A stretch of 64,000 nt of DNA from Trifolium pratense (GCF_020283565.1 NC_060065.1:56829489-56893488), one strand, 5' to 3'; shown: positions 35,660 through 54,781, counted from the first letter of the stretch. Notes: generated by a model not told the origin, from the letters alone. Program-made: numbers and translations.

Positions 35660-38493
35660 ATGTCATATAATAATATGAACACCACAGTGCAAAGAACTCC
35701 AAGGTCTGGTAGACAATCATTGTTTTTTCAGGATTTAGCTTCCCCTATTTCTTCCCGCCGGGGAAAGTTTTCTAGTCCAGGACAGTCAGGTGCATCTTCT
35801 TCTCTATGGCGTGAAAACTTTGGTGGTAATTCGGACCTTCCTCCGCCTCCTGTTTTCACCTTGGAAGACAGATCAGACTTTTCTCCTGAATCAGGCATAT
35901 TGGATTACCAAGTATCTCCCGAGACTAAGTCGGACAATAAAACTCCTGTGCAAACTTTAAATAGAGAATTTTCAACTCCAGCAAAAGGAAAATCTGAGGC
36001 CAGTACATCTTATGCTTTAAGAGGGGTGCAGCAAAACCAACAGGGCTCGCCGGGTTTGAATTGGTGGTCACCTGCAACTGCGAAGAGTGGTGGTGAACAA
36101 GAAGAGAAAGGAAGGAGTTCTCCAGTTGAGGGCGTGGTTCAGCCTAGTGCTTTGATTACTCTTCCTCCACCACTAGAAGTGGCAAGACCTGAGGTCCAGA
36201 GGAGTTCCTTGCCTGCAGGGAATCTCAACGAGGAAGAATGGGTAACAGTATACGGGTAATGTCTTAACTCTGCTTTAGCATTTACATTTGGTTTATTGCT
36301 AAGGAATAATAGTAATGCATTCTACTTTTACAACTATTTATATGCATTTGTCCCTTCAGTAATAAAAAAACATAAGAAAGTGTGAATAAAATATATTAGG
36401 AAGCCATAAAATTCAATTTCATAACCCCTAAATAAAAAAGGAAATTGGTCTATACAGTTGGGAGAAAACCCATTTTTCATATAGCAGTAGCACATAAAAA
36501 AATTAATTCCAAATTGAAAAGACTGCAAGGAAATGTGAGAATTTGAAAAAAATGTGCACAGCTATTTCTGAGTAAGAATGACACATCATACACAATTGCA
36601 CATATTGGTAGGGAAAAACTGTCTAGTATGAAAATCTGTACCATTCCATTTTGATTTAATTTTTACCACTATCTGTGTTCCAACAAAACACCTGATTTTA
36701 GTATAGGTTTTGTGCTTCTCGTTATCAAAGTTTTGATAATTGTCACTGATAAATTAAGAATTGACTGATAATCAGTGAGAATTATTGGCAAAGTTTGTAT
36801 GATGGGCATATAGGAGGGTAGGTCACAATTTCCAGACCACAATGTAGCCAGAATGGTGGCTAAAAGGACATTTGCTAAATTAATTCCCATATTGGAGGAG
36901 TGAGGAAATATTGAGTATTGTTTTAGAGGATAGATAAATCAAAGAGTAATTGGGGCCTTTTGGCAGGGAGGAAGTTAGCCCCTCAAAGAGCTATCCTAAT
37001 GGCAGTTATTTCCCATTTATGTTTCTATATGTTCTGGGTTGGATTCCTGGTTTCATGCAATAGGAAAAGCTGTTCTTATCAATGTGTTTATTTTTGAAAA
37101 GTACATTGGAAAATTAAATGAGCTTGCGTTTCGTAATAATAAGGGGTCAACAATACCTAAGGCTACATTTGGATTGGTTGATTGATATGTCAATTTCATA
37201 GAATGTCATAAACTGCAGTGTAGCGGTTTGCTGTAGCACCTTCCATAGTGGCCAAAATCACAGCTGATTGTGACCATGACATCTGCCAAATGGTTTATAA
37301 AAAGACTTGTTTTATTAGACATTTTGACGGGGGAGTTTAATTTTATATTTATGTCATCTGTGTTTGTAATTGTATATTATTATCATCTTGAATGGATTGG
37401 ATAAATTATTATTTTAAAGCTGTTACTTTTTGGCTTTCAGACTAGCAGTAAAATAATTTCCAAACTTAAGAACTTTTTGCAGTTACTTAGAGATGTTAAA
37501 GTGAAATCAATAAAGCTAAAAGTAGCACTTTATATTTGTTTTTGTTGCAAGGTATCTCCTTTTTAGGGAGAGTGTAATCTATTTAGTGGTGAATATATTC
37601 TGTTTTTATTAGTTTAACTGTCGTATAATTTGTTGCCCTATTTATGTAGTCTACTGTAAACCTTACATATAGATAATTGATTGTGCCGAGGGATTCCTCA
37701 CCAATTCATTCAGTTAATTGTTTGCCCATTACAAGAGTATATATGATTATATATACCAATGTACATGCTTCTAATAATACTCTTTCTGTGCAGATTTTCT
37801 CCATATGATACTAATTTGGTTTTAAGGGAGTTTGAAAAATGTGGTGAAATTTTGAAACATGTTCCTGGTCCTAGAGATGCTAATTGGATGCACATTTTGT
37901 ATCAGGTTTGCAATCCTCCTGTTGCTTTGCTTGAACAATGAACACTATGATTAAATTTTTCTTTTTAAAGTAATGGTCGTATCTTGCAATGCCAATCCAA
38001 GACCATACATCCATCTATTTAGACATTTTTTGTCGTAGTATTTTTATCTATATTTCCTCTGCTTTTTCCTTTTAATATATTTTTCTTTCCATACTTTGCC
38101 ATTTTGAAAGTGGTTTCTTAGTTGCTGTTTGTTAACCACCTTGATGTTTAGCCTATACACTACTAAATAAATTTCTTGGTGATGCAGAATCGATCTGCTG
38201 CACAAAAAGCTCTTAACAAGAACGGAATGCAAATTAATGGAGTCCTAATTATTGGCGTGAAACCCTTGGATCCCATACAACGTCAATCTTTGACCGAAAG
38301 GCTTAACAATCAAGGATTTATGCCTATTCCTCTACCCTCTGCTAGAAACCCAGAAGTAAGTACATCAAAAGCTCCTACCCGGCCATATTATCTGCAGAAT
38401 GGCAACGCAACTACAAGGCAGACCGGAGGTACCATTGCATCCCCAACAAAATCATTGGCGTCCCAGATAATGGACTTGATGTTTGGAGTCTAG
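35660..38493 (+). CDS. NUP35: Nuclear pore protein NUP35 (MPPN / Nup53 family)
   Basis: Three coding exons (35660-36255, 37794-37905, 38188-38493) join in frame to give 337 aa, near the size known for plant NUP35. A non-coding first exon ends at 35013 (donor after 'ccactaccag') and exon 2 begins at 35637, so the start MSYNNMNTTVQRTPRSGRQS lies 23 nt into it. The N-terminal two thirds are low-complexity, rich in Ser, Pro and Gly, with repeated S-P sites. Residues about 193-265 (EEWVTVYGFSPYDTNLVLRE ... INGVLIIGVKPLDPIQ) form the RRM-like NUP35 domain, which in this family mediates dimerisation rather than RNA binding. The C-terminus SLASQIMDLMFGV resembles the amphipathic membrane-binding helix of Nup53/35. 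The protein should belong to the inner ring of the nuclear pore. Confidence 0.93.
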
Positions 38494-39720
38494 ATTATCT
38501 GTTCTGGCGAATCAAACTGTATCATCATGTGCTTATAAAAAAAAAAACTGGATCATCATGTTTTATTATAAGCAATATTTTACTCTTTCAGTTATTCATA
38601 CCCTCTGAAGAGGTTCGGCGTGTAATGTTCATTGGATTTGAGTTGGAATGTTTACTCTTTTGATTGGATTTTTTGGCATCTTAGCCTTGCAATGTTATGA
38701 ATGGCTATGATCAGTAATTTGTGGCCAAATGTTTTGAGAAATGGGATCATCATATATTGGCATGAGATACAGATACATGTTGATCAATGTTTATGTAAAA
38801 TCTGCTCATTGTGCAGGCACTTAAGATTTTGGACAGAAATGAATGTAATGTTGATCTGTTTCATTCCGGCAGTTCATCTACTTGAATGTTGTTTTTGTTT
38901 ATGATGCACTTTAGATTTTGATGTTCATTCACATCAGAAAAACTTATAGTTGATACATAAACAGCGATACTTATTATTTGAGTTTGGACATTATTAACTG
39001 GTTACTTGCTAATTCCAATTGCAAAACGATAAATTGTTTGAAACAAACATATAATCTTAAGTGTTTATTTCATGGCTGAGATGTTTTCGACACAATACTT
39101 CTCTTGAAGGCTTCGAACAAAGATTGGATTAATCTTGAGTTCGGGCCCTATCTTGAAGGTTTGAAGCTCATATGAAAAAGTTGTTAGATTTTGCAAAAAC
39201 ATAATTAAAAAGTCGTTGGTTTGTTTATGCATTATCTTTTTATCGCCTCAGAGGTTTTTTAAACCCAAAAATTAACAAGCATTTTTATGAATGGAGTTCA
39301 CAAATTCTAGTTCAACTAACAAGATTATTGAAATTGTTTGTTTGGAGGTTATGATCAGGGTTTGAATACTAGTCTCTTTATTCTACGTGAGAATTTTCAA
39401 TGATCTGCATTTTATCTATTAAAAAACTATTTATGGACATTTGTATTTAAAAAACCAATTTGTTAATGCAACAAAACATATAGTACTGCTACTACTTTAG
39501 AAAGTACAAAAAAAAAACTCAGTTTATCCACAGAAACTAAAGTGCACTCTTTTTCTTCAACTCTTCTGAACTTGTTCTTCAGCTTCATGTTTCCTCAATT
39601 TCCCCTCTAATCTTCAACATCATCATCAATGACAATGTCTTCACCTAACATAACAAACATAACATGACACTATAACATTATTACCTTATCTTTTTCATCA
39701 CAAAAAAACACTTCATTTCC
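38494..39720. other. NUP35 3' region and spacer before FTSHI2
   Basis: The first 400 bp probably hold the NUP35 3' UTR. The rest is AT-rich. A SINE-like stretch ('gttcaactaacaagattattgaaattg', then 'agggtttgaatactagtctc') lies near 39300-39430 without clear ends. No gene was recognised. Confidence 0.5.
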
Positions 39721-45851
<6,131 letters not shown>

Positions 45852-46352
45852 GGGCAAGTCCCCTCCAATTTTGGGAATTTTCTATTCTTTTTGCATATTT
45901 GATGTACCTTTTTGTTGTATTATATTCTTTCTTTACATACCTTACAAAACCTTTTTATGGAATACAGAGAATTTTATTAGGTCTTATTAGTTATTGTCAA
46001 ATTTATTTAATAAATTAGATATAACTTTCTCCCATGAGTGTTATCACCTTTATTATTAATTGTATGGCATACAAAATCCACATCATTATTTTAATAGATA
46101 TTTATTCATTTTTGCTAAAAAAAATATATTTATCCATTCAACTTTTACAATATTTTTTTAATAATGTTTATCTTATTTTTCATAATTTATAAACAGTTAA
46201 AAATATTTTTTAAAGCATTTAAATAATATACAGATAATTAACTCTACCTAAAACTAAGTAGTTAGTCAGGAGTATTTTTAATTTTTTTTATTGATGAAAT
46301 ATTTTTTTTATATGCATTCAATTATATCTTAACAGTATTGAAATTGAGTTTA

Positions 46353-46504
46353 AAGACTACGCACCATCGGTGTAAATTAATTTTACACTGACAATCGATA
46401 AGAATGAAGCATTCTTCCATATTATATTAAGAAAGTGGGGTTTAGTGGGGTGATGTGGCAAAAAACATGGTTGATATTTATTTTACACTGTCGGTGCATA
46501 TTCT
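46353..46504. mobile_element. MITE with 'gcaccg...gtgtaaaa' inverted ends
   Basis: The left end reads 'gactacgcaccatcggtgtaaa' and the right end, reversed, reads 'gaatatgcaccgacagtgtaaa'. About 150 bp lie between, without coding capacity. The same terminal sequence recurs at 34602, so this is a repeated family. The target duplication is not clear. Confidence 0.6.
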
Positions 46505-46715
46505 TTTTTTTCATTGAAATTTGTGAAAATGGATGTAAGAACAAACCACTCATTTTTTATTTATTATTTGGTTCAAAATACTTCATTTGTTGTCTGTTCA
46601 TTCTTAATCTCTACAAACCAAGTAACCGCCATGATCACTACCACACACACCACGTTATTACTGTCACCTTAATAACTTCCCACTAAATCACACCACTTTC
46701 CCTCTTATACTATCT

Positions 46716-46725
46716 CTATATATAT
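46716..46725 (+). promoter_or_regulatory. TATA box of the phytocyanin-like gene
   Basis: 'ctatatatat' lies about 90 nt upstream of the ATG at 46815, a normal plant spacing. Confidence 0.55.
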
Positions 46726-46814
46726 CATGCATTGCCTTTGTGTTACAAGTTACAACAATTCATTCATTCTTTGTCTTCTGAAGAAACATACTTAGAAGCA
46801 GAACACAAACAAAC

Positions 46815-47488
46815 ATGGCATCCCTTGTATTCAGTTGCTTCATCATTTTCTTGGTTTCTGTCACTACTGTTCAATCTGCAAGACAGTTCCATGTTGGTGA
46901 TCACTTGGGTTGGCGTCAACCTGATCAAAACAACACTGCTTTTTACACTCAATGGGCTGAAAGAAACAGATTCCAAATTGGAGACTCCCTCGGTACATAT
47001 TCCGCACTTTTTTCGTTCATTAGTCGCATTTAACTTAAGTTTTTTTTTTTTTTTTTTGTTTATGATTCACTTTTGTTGTTGTTATTTATGCAGTATTTGA
47101 GTATGAGAAGGATTCAGTTCTTAGTGTGGAGAAATTTGATTACTTCAACTGTGACACAAGTGAACCAATCACTACTTTCACCAATGGAAAGAGCACTTTT
47201 AATCTTGACAGATCAGGACCTTTCTATTTCATAAGTGGAACTGATGATCATTGCAACCATGGCCAAAAATTGCTCGTTGAAGTTATGGCGCCGCATTCAA
47301 TTCCAGCATCTCCACCTACCACCATTGCAGTTCCGCCTGAAGGTTCATCACCGATCATGGCTCCTTCGGATTCACCTTATTCTTCTGATTCCGTGGATCA
47401 GGCTACTTCCTCTTCCACCATGGTGCTTGCTTCAAGTTTTCTGTCTACTTTGATCACATTTGGAATTGTGACGATGTTAGCACTCTAA
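46815..47488 (+). CDS. Early nodulin-like / phytocyanin-domain protein, probably GPI-anchored
   Basis: Two exons (46815-46992 and 47094-47488) give 190 aa. Residues 1-21 are a signal peptide ending VQSA. A phytocyanin domain follows to about residue 125: QFHVGDHLGW, then an acceptor-side VFEYEKDSVLSVEKFDYFNC, and a final block GPFYFISGTDDHCNHGQKLL. Compared with stellacyanin, the copper Cys position (YFIC) is Ser here (YFIS) and the first His ligand is missing, while HC and GQK remain. Copper binding is therefore unlikely, as in early nodulin-like proteins. A Pro/Ser-rich linker and a C-terminal hydrophobic tail (ASSFLSTLITFGIVTMLAL) after Ser residues suggest a GPI anchor at the plasma membrane. 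The single intron after the first phytocyanin segment is typical. Family members act at the cell surface, with ligands mostly unknown. Confidence 0.92.
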
Positions 47489-48082
47489 AATGTCTTGTTA
47501 TGGTGTTTAACTAGTTGTTTTTCTTTCATCGATTCTTCTGAAATTTGAGTTGTTTAGGCATTATTACCATTTGAACTTTTACCCATTTCTACTAGTCTAG
47601 TATCATTTGATTTCATTATGGTTTTTGTATTGTATTGAACTACTATTTATGTTCAAATCTTGACTTTCTCTTTTATAACCGTTGGCTTATGGGTTGAATC
47701 ATTGCATTAGTTCATATATTAGGCGTTCCTACCACGAATCAGTTTTCATTGTTTATACTTAATCATAAACAGCAAATGAATTTGATGACTTGGAAAAGAT
47801 AAAACTAACTTCCTAAATATTGTTGTCACTGATATAATCTCTTTCCAGTTAAAACAAATTGATTAGATTCGATAAACATCGCGATAAGATATGAAGATAG
47901 TGGTTTTGAATTTCCGATGTTACCGTGCTATAACTTTTTCTGCCTGATTCTGCTGTATGAAACAGTTTTAGAAAATATTTTGGAATATACATAGTTAACA
48001 TTCTTGAAGAAGCGATATTAATGTACAAATAATTTTCTACACACAGTACATAATATTTTCATCTTAGGAGCCAACAAATGAA

Positions 48083-50321
48083 TCAATATGAATGGTAACC
48101 TTGTAGATAAGAGCTTTGAAAATCTGAATTTTCACTTTCCTTATCTGAATCTGCATTTCCATCCCCACTTTCCTTTCTTTTCTTTCTCCACTTAGATTTC
48201 CTAAGCCAATGTTCAACAAGCATCACACTAAGACCAATGAAAATTGTACCTAAAGAGCCACCACCAAGTGCTATTAGCACAACAGTTAGCCATTGCATCC
48301 CTTGATTATGTGGCAAAATCACCCATGTAGCTGCAACATAACCAGTTGCCATAAACGCAACAGCGACCCACATAACCTTGTGAGCAATGATCAATAGTAT
48401 TTTTTGTGGTTTCCTTCTAAATGGAATGACACTAACAAGAACAATAACTATAGATAAAGATGTGAAAAGTGCTATGTTATTGCTTATTGCAAATACCTTA
48501 AAAGCTGATGTTTTACCAACCATTGATTTGCCTCTCATTGGTCCTTCTTGGTACACACCACCAGGTGGACTAATACCAGCAGCAAAAGTTACAGTTGCAA
48601 TCAAAACAGCCACTAATACAATAGTGTTTCTTGCATTTAGTATTGCCTCTTTGTGCATCTCATGATAGTTTTTCCTCTTAGTATGGTTCATATTTTCCGT
48701 TTTTTCTTTGTTATTATGATGCTTGTGTTTCACTAAATTAGTCGGTGAGAAGTAATATGGATTATAGGTTCCATTCTCAAACCTCTCACTTATTTGAGGC
48801 TGAGGTGATCTAGATTCAGTGCTTTTGCTAACCGGTGGAGGACTAATACAATCATAAGAAACCACTTCACTTAGCACTTCCATTTCATTAGATATATACC
48901 TTCGCGACGGAGAACGCCTAGATGGTGGTGAGGGAAAATTGGTCTTGTCTAGTTCAAGTGAAAAGGAGGAAGATTGGAGGCTTCTCTTACCACCGGCTCG
49001 GATGAATGTTGCTTGTAGGTACCTATTTTCTATGCTGTCCATAGCCTGATCAAGAATGTCAAGTGCTGTGATCCCTTCACTATTCCTAATATTGATATCC
49101 AGCTTTGTCTTGTTGATCAAGAAATCTGTCATCTACAATGATTATAAAACTATGATGAAAAATAATCGTTAACTATTGAATAGAATAATATTTAAGGATA
49201 ATATGTACCAAAATTTGGTTCCAATATTCAAAACTCACATCAATTTCTTACCTTATGGCGACCGCCTGAAACTGCTAGATGTAAGACAGTGTTGCCATAT
49301 CTATCTTGGCAGTGCAATAAGTTTGTACCATTTGCAACTTGCACCAAGAAAACCAAAGCATCATAGCATCCATATCTCACAGCTAAATGAAATACTGTCT
49401 CTTCTTCTCTTGTGGTATAGTGAAACGATGCAGCACTTCCCGATACAAAATCGTTGAGGATTGAGACTTTCCCATTCATCACTGCAAGATGCAATGGTGT
49501 ATAACCATTGTTGTTGTATTGTAAAGCAAGATTTGAATCACGTGTTAGTAGTATCCATACAATCTCTCTGTGTCCTTTATTACAAGCATGATGCAATGCA
49601 GAATTCCCATTCTCGTCGATCATTTGAGTAAGATCTGGCCACTTGTTCAACAACTCTCTAACAACATCTGCATAGATAATCAACAGTTTAGGAGATAACT
49701 ATAAAATTTCCAATCCATGAACTGTATATTTACCTAACTCGCACAATTAAAACACGCAACCTACCAAAAACTGCGATTCGGCCCTAAATTACTATATCTT
49801 ACTAAATTAGTAGTTCAATACTATAAAAAAAGGTTCAAACATCGCGAAGAAAACTCTTTATGCTCACCTGTGTTCCCTCTTGATGCAGCAATAAGGAAAC
49901 AAGCATGATCAAACCCTGCTACTTCTCGCCCCACGTTATCAGATAAATTCAACAAGAGGTTCACCAAGTCAAGATGACCATGACAGCAAGCCACAAAAAA
50001 AACACTTTTACAAGTAGTATTAAGCTTGCAAGCAGCCCTAGGATTGACTTCTAGCAGCAATATTAAAACCTCAACATTCTCTTGTCTACAAGCCTCATGA
50101 ATTGGAGTTTCCATGTTTTTATTCTCAGCAGAAACCATGTCAGGACATAATCTAACAATCTCAGACACCATTTCAATGGAACCATACTTGGAAGCAAGGT
50201 GTAATGGAGTACTTAAGGTATCATCTGTTCTCTGGTTGATGATTCCTTCTCTCTCTTTCACTAGGCTTGAAAATGTTGTCATGTCATTTTTCTTAATTGC
50301 ATCTAAAAACTCTTGATCCAT
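48083..50321 (-). CDS. Ankyrin-repeat membrane protein with PGG domain (ACD6/ITN1-type)
   Basis: Three exons (50321-49868, 49667-49252, 49132-48083) give 639 aa. The N-terminal half holds ankyrin repeats, for example [60 protein letters not shown] and [14 protein letters not shown] Ser/Pro-rich linker follows. The PGG domain (about residues 450-590) starts [20 protein letters not shown], carries [10 protein letters not shown] and contains about four membrane segments. A Lys/Glu-rich cytoplasmic tail ends the protein. Plant proteins of this layout (ACD6, ITN1, BDA1 relatives) act at membranes in defence or stress signalling; the role of this member is inference. The start [13 protein letters not shown] is the usual beginning, about 75 nt after a TATA-like element. 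It could equally be named BDA1-like. Confidence 0.92.
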
Positions 50322-50392
50322 ATTTTTGGGGTTGAGTTAAAAGCCTTTTTAGGCAGTGAGAGAATAACTAGTTAGGCTTTATGAATGTGGCA

Positions 50393-50401
50393 CTTATATA
50401 A
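50393..50401 (-). promoter_or_regulatory. Probable TATA box of the ankyrin-PGG gene
   Basis: 'cttatataag' on the plus strand is palindromic enough to read TTATATAAG on the gene strand, about 75 nt upstream of the ATG at 50321. Confidence 0.45.
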
Positions 50402-52482
50402 GAAGGTTAGTTATATAAACTTTTGAGGAAATGTTTGGGAAATTATAGTAGGGACAAAGAGCATGCATGTTATAGACTTTTGAGCGTGTATTTAGGTGTT
50501 TGGATTAAATTATCTTCAAGGAAAATTCCTTAGAATTTACTCTCAAAAGTCAATTTGTTTCCACATAATGTCACTGTTGTCAAGAAGCTACTTGGCACTA
50601 ACTTATATTTGTTCAAATGGTAGGGTATCTATCGTGCCTATTAATCTAGTGGTCCAAGGGTCAGTTTTTGGATCATTTGCCTTGTAAATTTTCAAGTTTC
50701 TCGATAGAAATCAGTAAATGTGAACAACAGTTTATACTTCGAACATATTAATCGGAAACGAATTTCACACTGTTACATCACTCTGTCTATTATGTGAAAT
50801 TGTGTAACTAATCTCAACCGTGTCTGATCTTAATTAAACGGTTGAGATTTGTTACTGTATGAAACTGTGGAAAAATTCTACTGCAAGGAATCCAACTCCA
50901 TTAAGATAAGGGTTAGATAATATGTAATGAACCTTTTGTTATAATAATAACTGGGCCAGCCTATGACACTTTAGCCTATTTATTGTTTACTATTATGTTT
51001 AATTATATTTTTTTGGTAAGGACTATTATGTTTTATTATATAAGTATATTCTCTATGTAACTAGTTATGTTATGGTATTTTGTTAAAACTCTAACCTCAT
51101 TTCTTGTTTCTTTTGATAATTTAGGGGTATTTGCCCAAAAATCAATAAGAATAAGCCACATACGTAATTTTACACGTGGTATTCACAAGTCACAACGAAT
51201 TTGTAATCAATTTTTATTTCACATATAACTTGTTCTTGTTGATCGATGAGTAAAGATCCTCGAATTGTCAAGGGTTAAATTAGAAAAAAAAAAAAAACTT
51301 TTTAAATATATTTGTAAATTTATGGATCTATTTGAGTACATTATAAAATTAGAGACTAATTTAATAGTTTATTTAAAAATAAAAAATAAACCCTCTCATG
51401 TTAAACTCCAAATATCCAGCAAGGGTTTGTGTAAGCATGGTCTAAACTGTAGGAAGCTTGAATTTCTCATCAACAAGTCCAGCAAGCCACGTCGAGTGTA
51501 TCTCCGAAGAGTGAAGATTTGAAAGACTCTCGAGGTATCCCACTCCCACAAAAGCCATATTTGGAATCAATGGATGGATAGTTCCCCTGCCATGATTAAC
51601 ATAAATCAAGCTATTAGTTTCTTACGTATATTTCTATGAAAGAAAGCAAAATGAATTATAAACAGGTACTATTTGTCCCTAATTATAAGCTCTTTTGTCG
51701 AGCGTAAACTGTTGCTTATAAAAGCAGACGGACAGCGTAGAGCTTAATGCATAAGACCAAACTTTATTTTTGTTATTTTGTTAAAGACAAGTTTTTTACC
51801 ATCAAGGTTCACAACTTATGTCCTAAAAAACAACCTTAAGAATTAAAGAGATGCACATTTAATTAATCCTTAAAAAACAAAGCAAATTCAATTATTATTA
51901 ACTTATGACTTATCTAAGAAGCACAAATGTGTCAAAAATGTGTCGCATACTCTGATAACTTCTCCATGGCTAGAATGATTTGATAATATGACACCAGCAG
52001 CAAAGATGTTTATGCCAAGAGCGACTTTGGATATGCTCATTTGCTTGCAACTAGCATTGATACTAATAAGACTACTCAGTATTTTGTAACTGAGATTGTG
52101 GGAGTCTGAAGGAACTTGGTTGAGTTTGGTCTGATTTTGGCTTCAATTTATGTAAGAGATGGTTGTGATTATTTCTTTGATTTTTTGTTCTGATCTCTTT
52201 TCTGTTTCTCCAATTTATAATCATCAGTGATGGTTACAAGATTAAATCCACCAAATTATACAAATTGATGTACACATAAATAATATGTGCATTAAACTAA
52301 ACACTAGCTAGAGCAGAATAGAAGAAATTAATAGTTAAGTAATTTTGTCTTATTCTTTTGGTTCCAAAAGTGATTATTCCCATCAATGTTGTATACATAT
52401 TTATTGGTATATAATACTATAAGGTACTTGAAATTAATTAACATAATATATCTGAAGTAAAGCATACATATGCAGAAGTTGA
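50402..52482. other. Intergenic DNA between two minus-strand genes
   Basis: Mostly AT-rich. It contains the FMO exon relic at 51442-51586, listed separately, and a short stretch near 51960-52150 with faint coding character on the minus strand that could not be assigned. No intact gene was recognised. Confidence 0.55.
51442..51586 (-). pseudogene. Flavin-containing monooxygenase (FMO1-like) exon relic
   Basis: Read on the minus strand, a 'gcag' acceptor at 51586/51587 is followed by an open frame: GTIHPLIPNMAFVG, VGYLESLSNLHSSEIHST and WLAGLVDEKFKLPTV, then a stop. This matches the exon of plant FMO1-like monooxygenases that begins GTIHP and carries the conserved 'S.SNL...E' and 'FKLP' segments. 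The frame stops just after LPTV, where the family continues. An extra Gly-Val pair lies between FVG and YLES. None of the FAD or NADPH binding exons is nearby, so this is a fragment. It could be the last trace of a deleted gene or a captured piece. Confidence 0.75.
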
Positions 52483-54742
52483 TTACAATACAACATAACG
52501 GGGTTGGTGAGGAAGAGTGAGATAGCCTTGTTCCACAAGTGATGCAAAGGAATCATCAAACATTTCTTCAATAGATTTAAACTTGAATCCTAGACTCTCA
52601 ATCTTTCCTGTGTTTAATTCATAATATGGTCTATCTTGTTTCTTGAACCTGAAAACCAAATAAATCATATACTACACATTATGTATTTGTAATGAGATTA
52701 ATTTCTATAAAATATCATAGTGTTATTTTTTAAGTTAATTCTTAAAATATCTCCACAAATATTTACATGGATTTTGATGGAATGATGTAAAAAAAACTTA
52801 GGTTTTTGTTGATGTATACAAATTAAATCCTATTATAATTCTTATATATATATATATATATATAGATCAAAGTTATATAAAGTATTGTCCGGAAAAGAAA
52901 AGGATATAGTTGGTAGTTGCTGGGACGCTGAAATACAATGGTCCAGATTTGAATATAAGATTTCACAATTCTCCACATTTAAATGTGCGAGACTAGTCAC
53001 TATTAGACTACTAGATAGAAAAAAATCAACATTTTTCTTTATCAAACTAATTACATTAATTATTAGAATAAAGTATATGTACCATAATTTCCATACTAAG
53101 AAACAACTATGTTGATGTGATGTAATGAGAAGCATTAACACACCTTTTGGGAATGGGAAAACCAGGAAAACGAGTTGCTAGCATGGCAACCAAATCATCA
53201 TTATCCATTACTGTAGAGCAGCAAAGATATCTGCCATGAGAGGCTTTATTCTCATAAAGAAGGATGTGACAAAGTGCAACATCATCAATATGAACATATC
53301 CCATCCTTCCATGCCATTCAAATTTCTCTGTTTCCCCTGTTGTAATTAATTGATTAGAAATATTAATCATAATCAGATTTTTTTTCTTAAAAAAAAAATT
53401 ATCAATCAAATTAAGGTGTTTGTGTGTGTGCGCGCGCGTGCATGCACCTTTGAACAAGCCTAGAACATCAGAAGCAGTAGAACATAAATCTGATGGCAAG
53501 CTAGGTCCAATGATGAATGATGGTAAAATAGTCACTAAGTCTATTCCATTCTCTTTGCAATATTCCCAAGCTGCTTTTTCTGCCATTGTCTTTGACATTG
53601 GGTACCATGCCTTAATTCAATACATGCATGTCACATAAGTTTCATATTAAACAAATTGTACATGTATCTCAAATTATATTTCATATTATGTTGTCACATG
53701 AGAACAATATTTAAAAATCACTTGAACTCAATATCTTGATTAGAATACACGACTAGTTAAAGAAATGTGTACCTTGAGTTTCTCGCACAATTCCAGGGAG
53801 CTCCAAGATGACTCATCAATTGGTATGTTTGGATCAAAATCAGCTCTTACTCTAATAGCTGAAGACGACGAGGCTAACACCACTCGAACAAGGTCTGGGT
53901 TCCTCTTACAAGAACGCAACACATTTAGCGTACCTTGGACTGCCGGTTCCAAGATTTCTGCCTGTTTTTTGGACAAAAATTGATAACCATATTCGACATT
54001 GATCAAAGTAACATGACTTATTTCACTATGTATAGTCTCCATGGACCTAACTTGCCATCAATTGGTATCAATATTATCATATAATTGCCACATGATTGAT
54101 GAAAACATAGAAATACAATTGAAATATCACACCTTAGGATCATCTGATATATGTTTGAGTACTGGAGAGGCAATGTGGAAGACACCTTTGCATCCCATGA
54201 TCGCGTTGTCGAAGCTATTTTCTTCCATTAAATCAGCTTGGACTAGTTCTAGTCTTTCTGTTGCTCCTTCCAACTTCCATAAATGTTCAACTTTCTCCTT
54301 CTTCCCTGCAAATACATATGAGCATCATACATTTATTAATGTAAATGTAATCAAAATTTGGAATCTTGTAGGACAAGTAATCGAGTCAACAGCTAGACAT
54401 CTAAATTTTTTCACACAGAGATTGGATTGTCTCTCAAATGGATGACTTAATGAATCGAATTTAAGTTTTTTTTTACTAATGTAGAATCTTGTTGCCAACG
54501 ATCGCAACACAATGTTCTAATACCATGTGTACTAAAAAAACATTAAATTTGTGTAACCAACAATATTCAGATAAAAATAATTAATTTGTAGCAAAATTAA
54601 GTTTGGATAATTGAAATAAACCTAAATCTCTAACTGTTCCAATGACATGATAGCCAGAAAGAAGAAGTCTCTTAATAAGCCAAGAAGCCAAAAAGCCAGA
54701 AGCTCCTGTGACACATACTCTATCTCCACCTTTGTGTTCCAT
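52483..54742 (-). CDS. NADPH-dependent reductase of the CCR/DFR-like extended SDR family
   Basis: Six exons: 54742-54622, 54305-54133, 53961-53773, 53610-53448, 53336-53144, 52648-52483, giving 334 aa. The nucleotide-binding motif [12 protein letters not shown] (G-x-x-G-x-x-A, residues 13-19) and TVRD open the protein. The catalytic Y-x-x-x-K is YPMSK (164-168), and the Ser triad region is [11 protein letters not shown]. The C-terminal half has [17 protein letters not shown], typical of the family. The closest known types are cinnamoyl-CoA reductase-like and tetraketide alpha-pyrone reductase proteins; the substrate cannot be told from sequence. The WYPMSK region differs from the NWYCYGK/KNWYCY block of true lignin CCRs, so a lignin role is unlikely. 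An in-frame ATG at 54781 would add 13 residues, but a TATA-like stretch lies right against it, so the second ATG is preferred. Confidence 0.9.
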
Positions 54743-54781
54743 TTCATAAGTGTACAAGGTAAGACCAATGTCTTTGTTCAT

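Larger units (their letters stand above)
45852..46814. other. Spacer between FTSHI2 and the phytocyanin-like gene
   Basis: AT-rich DNA holding the FTSHI2 3' UTR (first about 150 bp), a MITE at 46353-46504 and the promoter of the next gene. No gene was recognised. Confidence 0.6.

Noticed and set aside
46732..47100. 122-codon plus-strand frame overlapping the phytocyanin-like gene
   Set aside because: It reads the first exon out of frame and continues into the intron; the alternative frame has signal peptide, domain and a proper splice.
51959..52150. Minus-strand stretch with faint coding look (MSISKVALGINIFAAG...)
   Set aside because: Short, no recognised family, stops soon and no supporting splice structure.
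53401..53445. GT/GC alternating tract in a reductase intron taken as a possible regulatory element
   Set aside because: Simple low-complexity repeat next to a splice donor; no further evidence.
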